A stretch of 7,716 bases of DNA from Gammaproteobacteria bacterium (lineage in GTDB: Bacteria; Pseudomonadota; Gammaproteobacteria; JAABTG01), in the NCBI GenBank assembly GCA_030066245.1, contig JASJBY010000268.1:1-7716 (forward strand), given 5' to 3'. The notes below the pieces were generated by a model. That model worked only from the letters and a program-made list of their open reading frames with translations, made no database searches and was not told where the DNA came from. Made by a program: the position numbers and the translations under genes. This document shows, in pieces, positions 1 to 6,347 of the stretch; the stretch's first letter is position 1, and every line of letters starts with the position of its first letter.

Positions 1-935
1 ACCAGTACCCAGGCCGGATCCCAGCCCTGGTCAAGGCCTAACGCAATTCCGGCCGGGAACGCAGCCAGCACGAAGGCCCACAGACGCGCGGTGCCGCCGC
101 CAGGCCCCTGACCGTGGTGGCTGCGACGAACCAGCCGGGGGGCGCTGGCCTGTACTACCCCGTAGCCGATCACCCACAGCGCCATGAAGCTGCCGATCTG
201 GGCGAAGCTCCAGGCGAGCACCGAGTACAGGAATACGGGCAGGCCGACGACAAACCACACATCCCGGGAGCCGAACAGGAAAAAGCGCGCGGCGGAGAGC
301 CAGTTGATGGCCGCCTTGTTGGAGAAAACCTGTGCAAACTTGGGCTTGCCCTGCACCTTGCCGAGATCCCCGGGCAGCAGCATCCAGGTAACCGCCAGCA
401 CGACGGCAAGCGTGCCGGCAAGCACCAGCAGGGCCCCACGAAACCCGATTGCCTGAAGCAGCGCCGCCCCCACGAAGAAGCCGGCTCCCTTGAGCGCGTT
501 CTTCGAGCCGGTCAACACCGCCACCCACTTGAACAGCTTCGACTCGCCGCCGCCCTTGGTGAGGGTCTTGACGCTCGCCTTGGCGGACATTTTGTTGAGA
601 TCCTTCGCGATGCCGGACAGGGCCTGGGCTGACATGACGTAGGGTACTGACAACCAGGCGTCGGGCACGGTAAGCAGGCCAAGCGCCACAACCTGCAGAC
701 CCATGCCGAGATGCATGGTCACATTGAGCCCTATACGAGCAGCAAGCCAGCCGCCCACCAGATTGGTGACGACCCCGAAGAACTCGTAGAACAGGAACAG
801 CATCGCCACTTCGAAGGGCGAGTAGCCGAGGGTGTGAAAATACAGCACCACCAGCATGCGGATGGCACCGTCCGTGACCGTGAAGGCCCAGTAGCCTCCA
901 GTGACGGTCAGATAACCGCGTAGGTGTTTGTCCAC
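1..935 (-). CDS. arsJ: ArsJ-type organoarsenical efflux MFS permease (3' end beyond window)
   Basis: An inner-membrane major-facilitator permease of the ArsJ family. ArsJ is known to export 1-arseno-3-phosphoglycerate, an unstable arsenate ester made by a companion GAPDH, and so gives arsenate resistance. About 311 residues are visible out of a usual length near 400; the C-terminus lies past the left edge. Recognisable ArsJ stretches are YWAFTVTDGAIRMLVV (residues 15-30), LFLFYEFFGVVTNLVGGW (46-63), SGIAKDLNKMSAK (107-119), LTGSKNALKG (141-150) and FGSRDVWFVV (221-230), with hydrophobic segments between them. The start is GTG at 935: an in-frame TGA lies five codons upstream, and no other start codon falls between. 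The ribosome site is weak. No arsR or GAPDH gene lies upstream, although these commonly flank arsJ. The family call is secure; the transported substrate is taken from the family. Confidence 0.93.
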   Translation of the reverse strand, partial: MDKHLRGYLTVTGGYWAFTVTDGAIRMLVVLYFHTLGYSPFEVAMLFLFYEFFGVVTNLVGGWLAARIGLNVTMHLGMGLQVVALGLLTVPDAWLSVPYVMSAQALSGIAKDLNKMSAKASVKTLTKGGGESKLFKWVAVLTGSKNALKGAGFFVGAALLQAIGFRGALLVLAGTLAVVLAVTWMLLPGDLGKVQGKPKFAQVFSNKAAINWLSAARFFLFGSRDVWFVVGLPVFLYSVLAWSFAQIGSFMALWVIGYGVVQASAPRLVRRSHHGQGPGGGTARLWAFVLAAFPAGIALGLDQGWDPAWVL

Positions 936-1119
936 GCTCGCATCAACTCAGGCTGTTTTCGGGACGGCGCCCGCGCGCCGTAGACAGCCGCCCCGGCACC
1001 CGCCGCTCTTTCGTCCCATGTGGATACCCGCAGCCGTTCGCCGGAGCCGGTCCGAGGCGCGCGCTCCCTTCATCGCCGCCAGCCGGCCGGGCGATCCGCG
1101 CCGCAGGCCGACCTTGCGC

Positions 1120-1148
1120 ACTATAGGCCGCCGGCTCCACCCACACAA
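1120..1148 (-). promoter_or_regulatory. Candidate sigma-70 promoter for arsJ
   Basis: On the minus strand a -35-like TTGTGT (1148-1143) is followed after exactly 17 bases by a -10-like TATAGT (1125-1120). The -10 matches the consensus at five of six positions, the -35 at only three of six. A transcript from here would begin near 1113 and carry a leader of roughly 180 nt before the GTG at 935. Spacing and orientation fit, but this is pattern matching by eye. Confidence 0.35.
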
Positions 1149-1155
1149 TGTCCGT

Positions 1156-1175
1156 GCCGGGCGCCCCGGCCTTTT
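1156..1175 (+). terminator. Terminator-like hairpin with short T tract
   Basis: A six-pair GC stem (GCCGGG 1156-1161, CCCGGC 1165-1170) with a three-base loop is followed by CTTTT on the plus strand. GTGCCG (1154-1159) can instead pair with CGGCAC (1176-1181), which excludes the first stem, so two alternative folds exist. No gene upstream on the plus strand within the window needs terminating. It may act in a long leader of the gene at 1314, or be chance in GC-rich DNA. The T tract is short. Confidence 0.3.
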
Positions 1176-1300
1176 CGGCACTGCCCTGCTCCGAGTTCAG
1201 GCTGCATTCAGTTTGCCTCCCCTAGACTCACAGTTGAGGCGGGCGAGCCGCTGTTCGAGCAGCCTTGCAGAGGCTCACCCGGGGTCGCAACCCGCAACAT

Positions 1301-1306
1301 GAGGAG
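1301..1306 (+). promoter_or_regulatory. Ribosome binding site fixing the start at 1314
   Basis: GAGGAG sits seven bases before the ATG at 1314. An in-frame ATG at 1299 would lie upstream of this site and add five residues (MRSRA) before the signal peptide. The spacing therefore favours 1314. Confidence 0.75.
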
Positions 1307-1313
1307 TCGAGCG

Positions 1314-1877
1314 ATGAAGACCTGGACCCAAGCCACCGTCGCCACAATATGCGCCGTCATGGTGGCAAGCCCGGTGACGGCCCGCATAGACGACGGAGAA
1401 TACCGCAATTCTCCGTACATCGATTATGCTAAGGTGGTCGACGCGGAACCTATCGTCCGTGTGATTCGTGTGTCCGAGCCCCGGCGTGAGTGCTGGGAGG
1501 AAGAAGTTACCCGCTATCGCCGACACGCGGGCCGCCATGCCGGGTCTTTCACGCCACTGGTGGTCGGTGGACTTGTGGGCGGCGTGGTCGGCAATCAGTT
1601 CAGCCAGGGCAAACGTCGGGACGCGCTGACAGTGGCTGGCGCGCTGCTCGGCGCATCTGTAGGCAGAGACCTGTCTCGCCGGAACCGCACCGTTGAGGAA
1701 CCCTATGTGACGACCGAGCAACGCTGCCGTGTTGTCGACGAGTACCACGACGAGGAGCGTGTTGAAGGCTACCGCGTCACGTACCGCTATAAGGGCAAGA
1801 CCTTCGTGCGACGCATGGACCACGACCCCGGCCGCCGCATCCGCATTCGCGTGGCGGTCACACCCGTGAACGACTAG
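1314..1877 (+). CDS. Exported glycine-zipper (2TM, 17-kDa-antigen-like) protein
   Basis: A 187-residue exported protein with a glycine-zipper 2TM domain (Rick_17kDa_Anti-like), likely associated with the envelope; its molecular role is not known. Residues 1-23 form a signal peptide: a short basic start, a hydrophobic core, and a probable cut after SPVTA. A conserved-looking segment with PIVRVIRVSEPRRECWEEEV (46-65) follows. The zipper spans about 85-118, with G/A spacing in GGLVGGVVGNQ and AGALLGASVG. The C-terminal part (135-187) is charged and contains QRCRVVDEY and YRVTYRYKGKTF. Mature cysteines C60 and C138 could form a disulfide. No lipobox is seen, so it is probably soluble or membrane-inserted rather than a lipoprotein. 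It is the first gene of a five-gene run, 22 bases before the PepSY gene. Confidence 0.85.
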   Translation: MKTWTQATVATICAVMVASPVTARIDDGEYRNSPYIDYAKVVDAEPIVRVIRVSEPRRECWEEEVTRYRRHAGRHAGSFTPLVVGGLVGGVVGNQFSQGKRRDALTVAGALLGASVGRDLSRRNRTVEEPYVTTEQRCRVVDEYHDEERVEGYRVTYRYKGKTFVRRMDHDPGRRIRIRVAVTPVND

Positions 1878-1899
1878 CCCGTCTGGAGTATGCCCTGAA

Positions 1900-2202
1900 G
1901 TGAGACAGAAGTGCCCTGCCCTGCTCGTCGCGTTCATGGCGGCGGCCGCCCTTCAGCCACCGTGCCAGGCAAGCTGGGACCCGTGGCGGCAGAGCATCGC
2001 GCCCCAACCGGTGCGCCACCTGGCGCAGCGGGGTGGAGACATTGGCGAGGATGCCGCCGCAGAGCAGGCGCGCCGGGCGACCGGCGGGCGAGTCTTGAGC
2101 GTGCGGAAAGGCAAACGCAGCTACCGGGTCAAGGTACTGCTGCCCGGCGGCCGTGTCCGCACCGTGGCGGTAGACAGCCGGAGCGGCCGACTGCTTGATT
2201 AG
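1900..2202 (+). CDS. Small periplasmic PepSY-domain protein
   Basis: A 100-residue exported protein consisting of a signal peptide (about 1-24, hydrophobic core LLVAFMAAAAL) and a single PepSY domain (about 50-100). The domain ends in the typical pattern GRVLSVRKGKRSYRVKVLLP, then GGRVRTVAVDSRSGRLLD. PepSY domains are found in protease propeptides and in small secreted proteins; some are thought to modulate proteases or sensors. Here the gene is 23 bases before a response-regulator gene, which suggests a link to the signalling pair. The start is GTG at 1900, with GGAG at 1885-1888, a rather long 11-base spacing. The next in-frame ATG would remove most of the signal peptide. Cys22 does not sit in a proper lipobox. 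Confidence 0.82.
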   Translation: MRQKCPALLVAFMAAAALQPPCQASWDPWRQSIAPQPVRHLAQRGGDIGEDAAAEQARRATGGRVLSVRKGKRSYRVKVLLPGGRVRTVAVDSRSGRLLD

Positions 2203-2225
2203 CGGGGCCATCGGTTTATCTTCTC

Positions 2226-2924
2226 ATGCGCGTCTTGATCGTCGAAGACGAAGCCCCGTTGCGGCAGCAGTTGCAGGCCCGTCTGCGTGAAGAGGGCTAC
2301 GCTGTGGACGCCGCGGCTGACGGCCAGGAGGGCGAGTTCCGCGGCCGCGAGTACCCCATCGACGCAGCCGTTGTGGACATTGGACTGCCCAAGCTGTCCG
2401 GTATCGAGGTCATACACCGCTGGCGGCAGAAGGGACGGGACTTCCCGGTTCTGATACTCACGGCCAGGGGGCGCTGGCAGGACAAGGTGGAAGGCCTGGA
2501 GGCCGGCGCCGATGATTACCTGGTGAAGCCCTTCCACGTGGAAGAACTGCTGGCCCGGGTGCGCGCGCTCCTCAGACGTTCCGCCGGCTGGTCGCAGCCG
2601 GTGCTGAATTGTGGGCCGCTGGCGCTCGATACCGGCTCCCAGACCGTCACCATGGACGGTCTGCCGATAGAATTGACTGCGTACGAATACAAGCTGCTTG
2701 AGTACCTGGTCATGCACACGGGCCAGGTGGTCTCCAAGACGCAACTGTCTGAGCACATCTACGACGAGGACATGGATCGGGACAGCAATGTCCTCGAAGT
2801 GCTCGTGGGGCGACTTCGTCGCAAGCTGGATCCCGAGCGCAGACTGGTCCCCATAGAGACGCTGCGCGGCCGTGGCTATCGGCTGCGCCTGGAGCGCGGC
2901 CCGACGGACGGCGGCGCCGCTTGA
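2226..2924 (+). CDS. OmpR/PhoP-family response regulator
   Basis: A 232-residue cytoplasmic transcription factor of full family length. The receiver domain (1-118) has the acidic pair E7/D8, the phospho-acceptor D51 in VVDIGLP, the switch residue T79 and the conserved K101 in VKPF. The winged-helix DNA-binding domain (about 127-222) has LTAYEYKLLEYLV (150-162), the recognition-helix region SNVLEVLVGRLRRKLD (187-202) and the wing RGRGYRL (214-220). The sequence is PhoP-like, and the next gene encodes a PhoQ-like kinase that overlaps its stop codon, so the pair is clear. The signal and regulon cannot be read from this DNA. The start is ATG at 2226; its ribosome site is poor, which may mean coupling to translation of the PepSY gene 23 bases upstream. 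I give no symbol because orthology to E. coli PhoP is not shown. Confidence 0.95.
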   Translation: MRVLIVEDEAPLRQQLQARLREEGYAVDAAADGQEGEFRGREYPIDAAVVDIGLPKLSGIEVIHRWRQKGRDFPVLILTARGRWQDKVEGLEAGADDYLVKPFHVEELLARVRALLRRSAGWSQPVLNCGPLALDTGSQTVTMDGLPIELTAYEYKLLEYLVMHTGQVVSKTQLSEHIYDEDMDRDSNVLEVLVGRLRRKLDPERRLVPIETLRGRGYRLRLERGPTDGGAA

Positions 2925-4288
2925 GGCGGGAGTTGAGTCCGGGACCCGTGCTGTCACTCAATGCGCGTTTGCTGATAGCGGCTAGCGTAGTGCTGGTTGC
3001 CTTTCTCGGCCTGACCGGATTCACCCTGGACAGGGCTTTTCGGGAGAGCGCGCTGACTGCGGCGCGCGACCGGCTGCAGGCCCAGGTGTACGCATTTCTC
3101 AGCGCGTCGGACGTGGATGACGAGGAGCAACTCCGCCTGCCCAAGGGACTGCCCGAACCCCGCTACGCTACGCCCGGCTCGGGTCTGTACGCCCAGGTCC
3201 TGAACGGGACGGGCCAGCCCATCTGGCGCTCGCCCTCCAGCGTCGGTTTCCACATCGACTTCCCGCCCGCCCGACAGCCGGGGAGCATGGTGTTCGAGGA
3301 GGCGCGGGGCACCGGCGGCACAGTGCTTTTTACGGCGGTCTTTGCGGTCACCTGGGAGACGGGTCCCGACCGCGAGAGGCAATTCGTCTTCCAGGTGGCC
3401 GAATCGCGGCAGGCGTTCGACAACCAGGTGGCCGGCTTTCGCCGCAGTCTGTGGGGTTGGCTCCTCGCGGCCGCTTTGGTTCTGCTCGGTGTCCAGGGCA
3501 GTATACTGCGATGGAGTCTTGCCCCTCTGCGCCGCTTGGCCAGGCAGGTCAACGAAATCGAAGCCGGCACGAGAACGACGCTGACGGGCCAGTATCCCAG
3601 CGAGCTACGGACCCTGACGGCGAGTCTGAACGCCATGATCACCAGCAGTCGCAGCCACCTGGAGCGTTACCGGAATGCGCTTGCCGATTTGGCGCACAGC
3701 CTTAAGACACCACTGGCCGTTCTGCGCGGCGCCGTGGAGGCTGGTGAAACGAACCCGGAGTTGAGCAATTCAGTCCAGGAGCAGGTTGAGCGCATGGACC
3801 AGACGGTCCAGTACCAGCTGCAAAGGGCGGCCGCCTCCGGCCGCACCGGGCTGAGCGCCCCCGTTTCCGCGGAACGGGTCGTCCGCAAGGTCGTCGGTTC
3901 GCTGCAGAAAGTCTACGCGGAGAAATCTCTGGAGGTGTCTGTTCAGGTGGCCAACGACACCTTGTTCAGAGGCGACGAAGGCGACCTGATGGAACTGGTG
4001 GGCAACCTGGCCGACAACGCGTGGAAATGGGCGCGCAGTCGCATCGAGCTGCGCGCCCGCAGCAGCGAGGGGATATTCTTCATGGAAGTTCAGGACGATG
4101 GTCCGGGCATACCCGCCGAGCACGTTCAGGCCATTCTGGGCCGAGGCGTGCGCGCAGACCCCGGCACCCAGGGACATGGAATCGGTCTGGCCGTGGTGAG
4201 AGACCTGGTGGAAGGCATCTACCAGGGCACGCTTCGTATCGGCAACGGCCCGCTGGGTGGTGCCCATGTGCAGGTGATTCTGCCCTGA
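2921..4288 (+). CDS. PhoQ-like sensor histidine kinase
   Basis: An inner-membrane kinase of up to 455 residues, partner of the regulator just upstream. Order: TM1 (about 17-36), periplasmic sensor (37-175), TM2 (179-195), HAMP (196-248), dimerisation/phospho-acceptor helix with H259 in LADLAHSLKTPLAVLRG, then an ATPase domain with N box GNLADNAWKW (361-370), G1 DDGPGIP (392-398) and G2 GHGIGLAVV (419-427). The HSLKTPLAVL and ADNAWKW forms resemble PhoQ. The sensor has an acidic run DVDDEEQ (64-70) followed by a PAS/PDC-like stretch GLYAQVLNGTGQPIWRS. The reading frame opens at a TTG (2921) overlapping the regulator's stop; TTG 2933 and GTG 2948 are also possible, and GTG 2948 would still keep TM1. 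The exact start is unsure; the function is not. Whether it senses Mg2+, as PhoQ does, is unknown. Confidence 0.93.
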   Translation: MRRELSPGPVLSLNARLLIAASVVLVAFLGLTGFTLDRAFRESALTAARDRLQAQVYAFLSASDVDDEEQLRLPKGLPEPRYATPGSGLYAQVLNGTGQPIWRSPSSVGFHIDFPPARQPGSMVFEEARGTGGTVLFTAVFAVTWETGPDRERQFVFQVAESRQAFDNQVAGFRRSLWGWLLAAALVLLGVQGSILRWSLAPLRRLARQVNEIEAGTRTTLTGQYPSELRTLTASLNAMITSSRSHLERYRNALADLAHSLKTPLAVLRGAVEAGETNPELSNSVQEQVERMDQTVQYQLQRAAASGRTGLSAPVSAERVVRKVVGSLQKVYAEKSLEVSVQVANDTLFRGDEGDLMELVGNLADNAWKWARSRIELRARSSEGIFFMEVQDDGPGIPAEHVQAILGRGVRADPGTQGHGIGLAVVRDLVEGIYQGTLRIGNGPLGGAHVQVILP

Positions 4289-4307
4289 TGGCCGGCGACC
4301 AGAAACC

Positions 4308-4817
4308 GTGAGACGCCCCGTCATCAAGGTCTGCACCGCCTGGGCGTTGAGCGCCGGCGCCGCGGCGCTCCTGGCGCTTGCCCTCCTGCTCTGGCTGCAG
4401 GCCGGCGATGCAGCCGAGCATGAGGCCGTCCGCTTCGGCAAAGCGGTGCTCACCATAGAGACTGCAAAGGGCATCCACACGTTTCGGGTTGAGGTTGCGC
4501 GAACACCCGAACAGTGGGCCCGAGGTCTCATGCATCGAACGACCCTGGCGCCGGACGCCGGCATGCTGTTCCTGTTTCCGAAAGCACGCCGGATCAGCAT
4601 GTGGATGAAAGACACGTTGATTCCCCTGGACATGGTGTTCATCACCCGCTCCGGACGGGTGGCGGAGGTGATAGCCGACACGCAGCCGCTCTCCCTGCAC
4701 AGGATCGCGCCGCGGACACCGGTTCCGTCTGTTCTCGAGGTCAGGGCGGGCACTGCCGAACGCCTCGGCATTCGTCCGGGAGACCGGGTGCGGTGGCACA
4801 CGGACCTTCAGTCCTGA
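4308..4817 (+). CDS. Exported DUF192 protein
   Basis: A 169-residue protein with one hydrophobic N-terminal segment (about 12-31, signal peptide or anchor) and a DUF192 domain (about 45-164). Family marks seen are ARGLMHR (71-77), the FLFPKARRISMWMKDTLIPL stretch (88-107), which continues as DMVFI, then VLEVRAGTAERLGIRPGD (142-159). DUF192 is a small beta-rich fold with no settled function, usually in secreted or periplasmic proteins. The gene starts 19 bases after the kinase stop and so probably belongs to the same transcript. The start is GTG at 4308; no stronger start or clear ribosome site is seen nearby, so re-initiation after the kinase is plausible. I cannot assign a role beyond the envelope. 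Confidence 0.88.
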   Translation: MRRPVIKVCTAWALSAGAAALLALALLLWLQAGDAAEHEAVRFGKAVLTIETAKGIHTFRVEVARTPEQWARGLMHRTTLAPDAGMLFLFPKARRISMWMKDTLIPLDMVFITRSGRVAEVIADTQPLSLHRIAPRTPVPSVLEVRAGTAERLGIRPGDRVRWHTDLQS

Positions 4818-4944
4818 CCGGGTTAGCTCGTAGCGCATCTCGGATCAGCTATCTTGCCGGGTCGCTGTGCTTGTCGCGTCACCTGTGGTTAAACTTTCGT
4901 AGACGCGTGGTGAGCATACCGGCGGTCGGAGAGAACGCAGCCCC

Positions 4945-5307
4945 ATGGCAGAGCAGAATCGCGACAACAATCTCCAGCGTAAGCGCTCGGCGCCTGGATT
5001 CCTGGCCCGCATCGGCCCGCTGCGCATCGCCCTGTCGGTGTTCGTGATCGCCTGCCTGCCCCTGGCGCCGTTCACCCAGGAGGGACACGAAGGCTGGCGT
5101 GTCATTCCGGTTTACATCGCTCCGGTCATGGTGATTATCTTCATCTGGCTCCTGCTCTTCGACATGCTCATGACGCGCATCATGCTCGCGGGCAAGCCGC
5201 CGGAGGAACACCCCCGGTATCGGACGGCATTTCGCCTGGACGTGAGTCTACTGCTCGCACTGCTGCTGTTTTGGGGCCCGTTCTACTACGGGCTGCTGAG
5301 CGGTTGA
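4945..5307 (+). CDS. Small three-helix membrane protein of unknown function
   Basis: I do not recognise a named family. The 120-residue product has a charged polar N-terminus (1-20), then three hydrophobic segments: about 25-42, 53-73 and 99-117. The stretch between helices two and three, MLMTRIMLAGKPPEEHPRYR (75-94), is charged and proline-containing. A pair of tyrosines and a tryptophan near the end (FWGPFYYG) suggests an interfacial C-terminus. The start is ATG at 4945, with GGAGAG at 4928-4933 about 11 bases before it. It lies 127 bases after the DUF192 gene, so it may have its own promoter, though I found no convincing one. It converges on the DHH gene with 19 bases between stop codons. 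Codon use matches its neighbours, so it is probably a real gene. Confidence 0.75.
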   Translation: MAEQNRDNNLQRKRSAPGFLARIGPLRIALSVFVIACLPLAPFTQEGHEGWRVIPVYIAPVMVIIFIWLLLFDMLMTRIMLAGKPPEEHPRYRTAFRLDVSLLLALLLFWGPFYYGLLSG

Positions 5308-5326
5308 TCCGACGCCGGCGGACTGC

Positions 5327-6283
5327 TCACGGATAGCGAAGCCGGAACCTGTCCACGAAGTCGTCAAGCAAATCCTCAGGCAGATGGTTGATTCCGGCGG
5401 CAGCCTTGCGGCCACCTCCGGACGGGAACTGCAGGCACAACTCGTCGGCCCCCTCCTTCCGGCTCAACGGCGCTCGTACGCTCACCACGTAGCCGCCATC
5501 GGGCCGGCTGGTGAGCAGAGCATGGGCACGCTGGGGATGGTCCCTGGCCAGCTGATTGCCGAGTACCCCGCTGACGCGCCTGGCCCAGGGCTCGCCCGGC
5601 AACATCAGCACAGCGTGACCGTCGCTCTTCACCTGCGGTACAAGACCGGCGGATCTGGCCATGTCGTCAGAGTAACCATCCTTCAGCTGAACGAAGGTCT
5701 CGTCCTCAGCCATGAAGCGCAGCGGATCCGCATACCCGCTCAGACGCCGGAAAAGGTCGTCGGGTGGGAAGAACAGATCGTCCACGGTGGCGCCGTAAGC
5801 GTTGTAGTTGATGCAAATGCCTAGCTCGCGCAGCTTGGTAAGCTCCCCAAGGGAAAGGCCCAGGGGCTCTGCTGCTCGCTGCGCGCTCTCGTCCAGGTTG
5901 TCGCCGAAGGCCCCTACCACGGCCCAGCTGCGGAATTGTCCGTCGAGCCGCTCATTCACCAGCAGGCTGGTGCAGATATCGGGCGATGCCTCTACGGTGA
6001 TGACCAGCGCCGGGTGTTCCGGGATGTCTCCCGGGTAATGATGGTCGATGTACTCGACCTGCGCCCCCTGTGCGAGGATCCTCTCGAGTTCGGCGCGGTT
6101 CTTCTCCAGGGAGATATCCAGCACCGTGACCTGATCTCCCGCCTCGGCGTGCACCCGTTTGAGCAAGCTGATGTCGCGTTTGACCCCTGTCACCAGATGG
6201 CTGTCCACGGGAGACGCCAGGCGCAGTTGCTGTAAGGCACATAGCCCGTCGGCGTCGCCGTTGAAAACATCGTAGTTGGTCAC
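5327..6283 (-). CDS. DHH-family phosphoesterase
   Basis: A 318-residue, probably cytoplasmic, metal-dependent phosphoesterase of the DHH superfamily, which includes RecJ, oligoribonucleases and cyclic-dinucleotide phosphodiesterases. Metal-binding motifs are present: NGDADG (8-13), D56 in VLDISL, the DHH triad at 80-82 and GDN at 127-129. The C-terminal half ends in SGGGRKAAAGIN (288-299), which matches the DHHA1-type substrate loop except that Arg stands where many members have His (GGGHxxAAG). There is no fused CBS, PAS or OB domain, so the exact substrate (short oligonucleotide, nucleotide or other phosphodiester) is open. The start is GTG at 6283, with AGGGG (6297-6293, minus strand) nine bases upstream. 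It lies downstream of, and co-oriented with, the helicase-nuclease gene, 109 bases apart. Confidence 0.88.
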   Translation of the reverse strand: MTNYDVFNGDADGLCALQQLRLASPVDSHLVTGVKRDISLLKRVHAEAGDQVTVLDISLEKNRAELERILAQGAQVEYIDHHYPGDIPEHPALVITVEASPDICTSLLVNERLDGQFRSWAVVGAFGDNLDESAQRAAEPLGLSLGELTKLRELGICINYNAYGATVDDLFFPPDDLFRRLSGYADPLRFMAEDETFVQLKDGYSDDMARSAGLVPQVKSDGHAVLMLPGEPWARRVSGVLGNQLARDHPQRAHALLTSRPDGGYVVSVRAPLSRKEGADELCLQFPSGGGRKAAAGINHLPEDLLDDFVDRFRLRYP

Positions 6284-6292
6284 GCTTCCGCA

Positions 6293-6297
6293 CCCCT
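6293..6297 (-). promoter_or_regulatory. Ribosome binding site for the DHH gene
   Basis: AGGGG on the minus strand lies nine bases before the GTG start at 6283. It supports that start codon over any internal one. Confidence 0.6.
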
Positions 6298-6333
6298 GTC
6301 TTCCAGTTGATCGGTTTATCCGCTCACGCGGTT

Positions 6334-6347
6334 TTGCAACGCTGCAA
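6334..6347. repeat. Short inverted repeat, possible operator
   Basis: TTGCA and TGCAA flank a four-base ACGC centre between the helicase-nuclease stop and the DHH start. The size and symmetry would suit a small dimeric regulator upstream of the DHH gene. A 5-4-5 repeat can arise by chance, and no promoter with good spacing was found around it. Confidence 0.25.

Larger units (their letters stand above)
936..1313. other. Divergent intergenic region, 378 bp
   Basis: This gap separates the divergently oriented arsJ and glycine-zipper genes. Open frames exist on both strands, but their translations are Arg/Pro/Ala-rich and low in complexity, as expected of GC-rich non-coding DNA, and none resembles a known family. 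It holds a candidate minus-strand promoter (1120-1148) and a terminator-like hairpin (1156-1175), listed separately. I see no tRNA, no clear ArsR operator and no good plus-strand sigma-70 promoter. TAGACT at 1223-1228 could be a -10 for the operon at 1314, but it has no credible -35 partner. Confidence 0.6.

Noticed and set aside
928..1302. A 124-codon plus-strand frame in the divergent gap, and a 77-codon minus-strand frame (948-1181)
   Set aside because: Both are Arg/Pro/Ala-rich, without a convincing ribosome site or a recognisable domain.
1020..1313. N-terminal extension of the glycine-zipper protein back to an ATG at 1020
   Set aside because: It would bury the signal peptide about 98 residues in; the GAGGAG at 1301-1306 fixes the start at 1314.
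1275..1937. A 220-codon minus-strand frame opposite the glycine-zipper gene
   Set aside because: The plus strand carries a signal peptide, a glycine zipper and a good ribosome site; the antisense product shows no family features.
2199..2957. A 252-codon minus-strand frame opposite the response regulator
   Set aside because: It is antisense to a full-length regulator with all catalytic residues, and shows no motif of its own.
3770..4801. A 343-codon open frame on the minus strand opposite the kinase and DUF192 genes
   Set aside because: It lies antisense to two well-supported genes; its translation is rich in Arg, Ser and Ala with no motif, typical of a shadow frame in GC-rich DNA.
4871..4895. 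A promoter for the small membrane protein (TTGTCG with TAAACT)
   Set aside because: The spacer is 13 bases, too short for sigma-70, and the -10 matches only four of six positions.
5308..5326. A shared bidirectional terminator between the convergent genes
   Set aside because: Only a four-pair TCCG/CGGA stem with no T tract is visible, too weak to call.
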